Shown here: piece after piece, positions 63,220 through 64,000 of the stretch
Numbering within the stretch: position 1 is the stretch's first letter
How the letters are laid out: each line of letters begins with the position of its first letter
NCBI GenBank assembly: GCA_019116285.1
Contig: DXBX01000089.1
Location: forward strand, 1 to 64,000
Length of the DNA stretch: 64,000 bases
Direction: 5' to 3'
Source of the DNA: Candidatus Bacteroides merdigallinarum
GTDB lineage: Bacteria; Bacteroidota; Bacteroidia; Bacteroidales; Bacteroidaceae
The notes under the pieces: model-generated
Seen by the model: the letters and a program-made list of their open reading frames with translations, nothing else
Told to the model about the DNA's origin: nothing
Databases searched by the model: none
Position numbers and translations under genes: made by a program

Positions 63220-64000
63220 ATGATGAACAACCGAAAGTGGAAGCAAGCCTTGTTGGCTGCTTGTCTGATCTGTCTGGCAAGTCCGGCATTGGCTTCCGGA
63301 GACGAAGACCGGAAACCTTATTGGCAGGACATCCAGACCGTATCAGTCAACCGGGAAGAACCCCGCACAGACTTCATGACCTTCAGCAACCGTACGTCGG
63401 CTCTGAATGACTCGTATGAGGAAAGCCCTTACTACCATTCGCTGAACGGCACGTGGAAATTCTACTTCGTGGACAGTTACAAGCAGTTGCCGGCCAACAT
63501 CACCGACCCGTCCGTGGACGCATCGGAATGGGCCGACATCCAGGTGCCCGGCAACTGGGAGGTGCAGGGCTTCGGCACGGCCATCTACACCAACCACGGC
63601 TATGAGTTCAAGCCCCGCAATCCCCAGCCGCCCACTTTGCCCGAAGCAACTCCCGTGGGCGTTTACCGCCGGGATATCGACATTCCTGCCGAGTGGATGG
63701 AACGTGACATCTACCTGCAGATTGCCGGCGCCAAGTCCGGCGTCTATGTCTACCTCAACGGTCAGGAGGTGGGCTACAACGAGGACTCCAAGAATCCCGC
63801 CGAGTTCCTCATCAACCCCTACGTGAAGGCCGGCAAGAACGTGCTGACCCTGAAAATCTTCCGCTGGAGCACCGGCTCCTACCTGGAATGCCAGGACATG
63901 TGGCGCATGAGCGGCATCGAACGTGATGTGTTCCTCTATTCGCAGCCCAAGGCTGCCGTGCGCGACTTCCACTTGAAGTCCACGCTGGACGATACCTACC
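63220..64000 (+). CDS. Glycoside hydrolase family 2 (beta-galactosidase-like), N-terminal part
   Basis: The gene runs off the window, so the ORF track lacks it; about 260 residues are visible. A signal peptide (MMNNRKWKQALLAACLICLASPALA) is followed by the GH2 sugar-binding domain: HSLNGTWKFYFVD, then IQVPGNWEVQGFGTAIYTN and the tail VYRRDIDIPAEW. The segment YVYLNGQEVGYNEDSKNPAEF and RWSTGSYLECQDMWRMSGIERDVF are typical of LacZ-type beta-galactosidases. The catalytic domain lies outside the window. The sugar specificity therefore stays open. Two in-frame ATGs (63220, 63223) can start it. Confidence 0.93.
   Translation, partial: MMNNRKWKQALLAACLICLASPALASGDEDRKPYWQDIQTVSVNREEPRTDFMTFSNRTSALNDSYEESPYYHSLNGTWKFYFVDSYKQLPANITDPSVDASEWADIQVPGNWEVQGFGTAIYTNHGYEFKPRNPQPPTLPEATPVGVYRRDIDIPAEWMERDIYLQIAGAKSGVYVYLNGQEVGYNEDSKNPAEFLINPYVKAGKNVLTLKIFRWSTGSYLECQDMWRMSGIERDVFLYSQPKAAVRDFHLKSTLDDTY

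Overview
The window reads as chromosomal DNA from a gut Bacteroidales bacterium, most likely Bacteroides. The evidence is two SusC/SusD outer-membrane nutrient pairs, a GLPGLI protein beside a TonB-receptor-like barrel and a two-component system, a BT4734-like/DUF3987 gene opposite an HU-like gene, and a Bacteroides-type -7 element (TAnnTTTG) before most transcription units. In three places this element has a TTTG box 19-20 bp upstream. Species cannot be named from the sequence alone.

Layout. 1-3.2 kb: the end of a SusC gene and its SusD partner. 3.3-6.2 kb: a small antitoxin-like protein and a Cu(I) P-type ATPase with a metal-binding domain at each end. 6.4-11.3 kb: a DUF4143 ATPase, an AraC regulator divergent from two aldo/keto reductases, and a regulator joining a metal-binding domain to an AraC DNA-binding domain. 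11.4-15.5 kb: yraN-birA-MATE operon, an acyltransferase and an AlaX-like editing protein. 15.8-20.1 kb: GT3 glycogen synthase and glucan phosphorylase. 20.3-28.6 kb: an AsmA-like protein, tRNA-Met, a START-like protein and an LptF/G-ribBA-aminotransferase run. 28.9-34.4 kb: GLPGLI protein, TonB-receptor-like barrel and a convergent response regulator/kinase pair. 34.5-50.6 kb: mostly housekeeping genes (tadA, ung, asnA, tRNA-Arg, nadE, patatin, flavin reductase, glycerate kinase, pgi, nrdG, nrdD, gpsA, lysS) and a VapBC-type pair. 50.7-54.1 kb: the HU-like/DUF3987 module. 54.1-58.8 kb: a second SusC/SusD pair. 59.1-64 kb: ftsK, a LolA-like gene, trxB and the start of a GH2 glycosidase.

Genes that work together: glycogen synthesis and breakdown (GT3 synthase with phosphorylase), anaerobic dNTP synthesis (NrdD/NrdG), copper export and probably copper sensing, and outer-membrane glycan uptake. 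Neither SusC/SusD pair has a degradative enzyme right next to it within the window.

The most unusual content is non-coding. Three convergent gene junctions carry tandem arrays of tiny inverted repeats with a 22-24 bp period, in places where no conventional terminator is visible. The HU/DUF3987 module is marked by three copies of a GACAG-rich element, two of them inverted around an AT-rich intergenic region. A roughly 90 bp palindromic repeat occurs twice, once inside the second SusC-SusD operon. A 33-bp triple repeat precedes the DUF4143 ATPase. Promoter, terminator and domain calls were made by eye; no database search was run.
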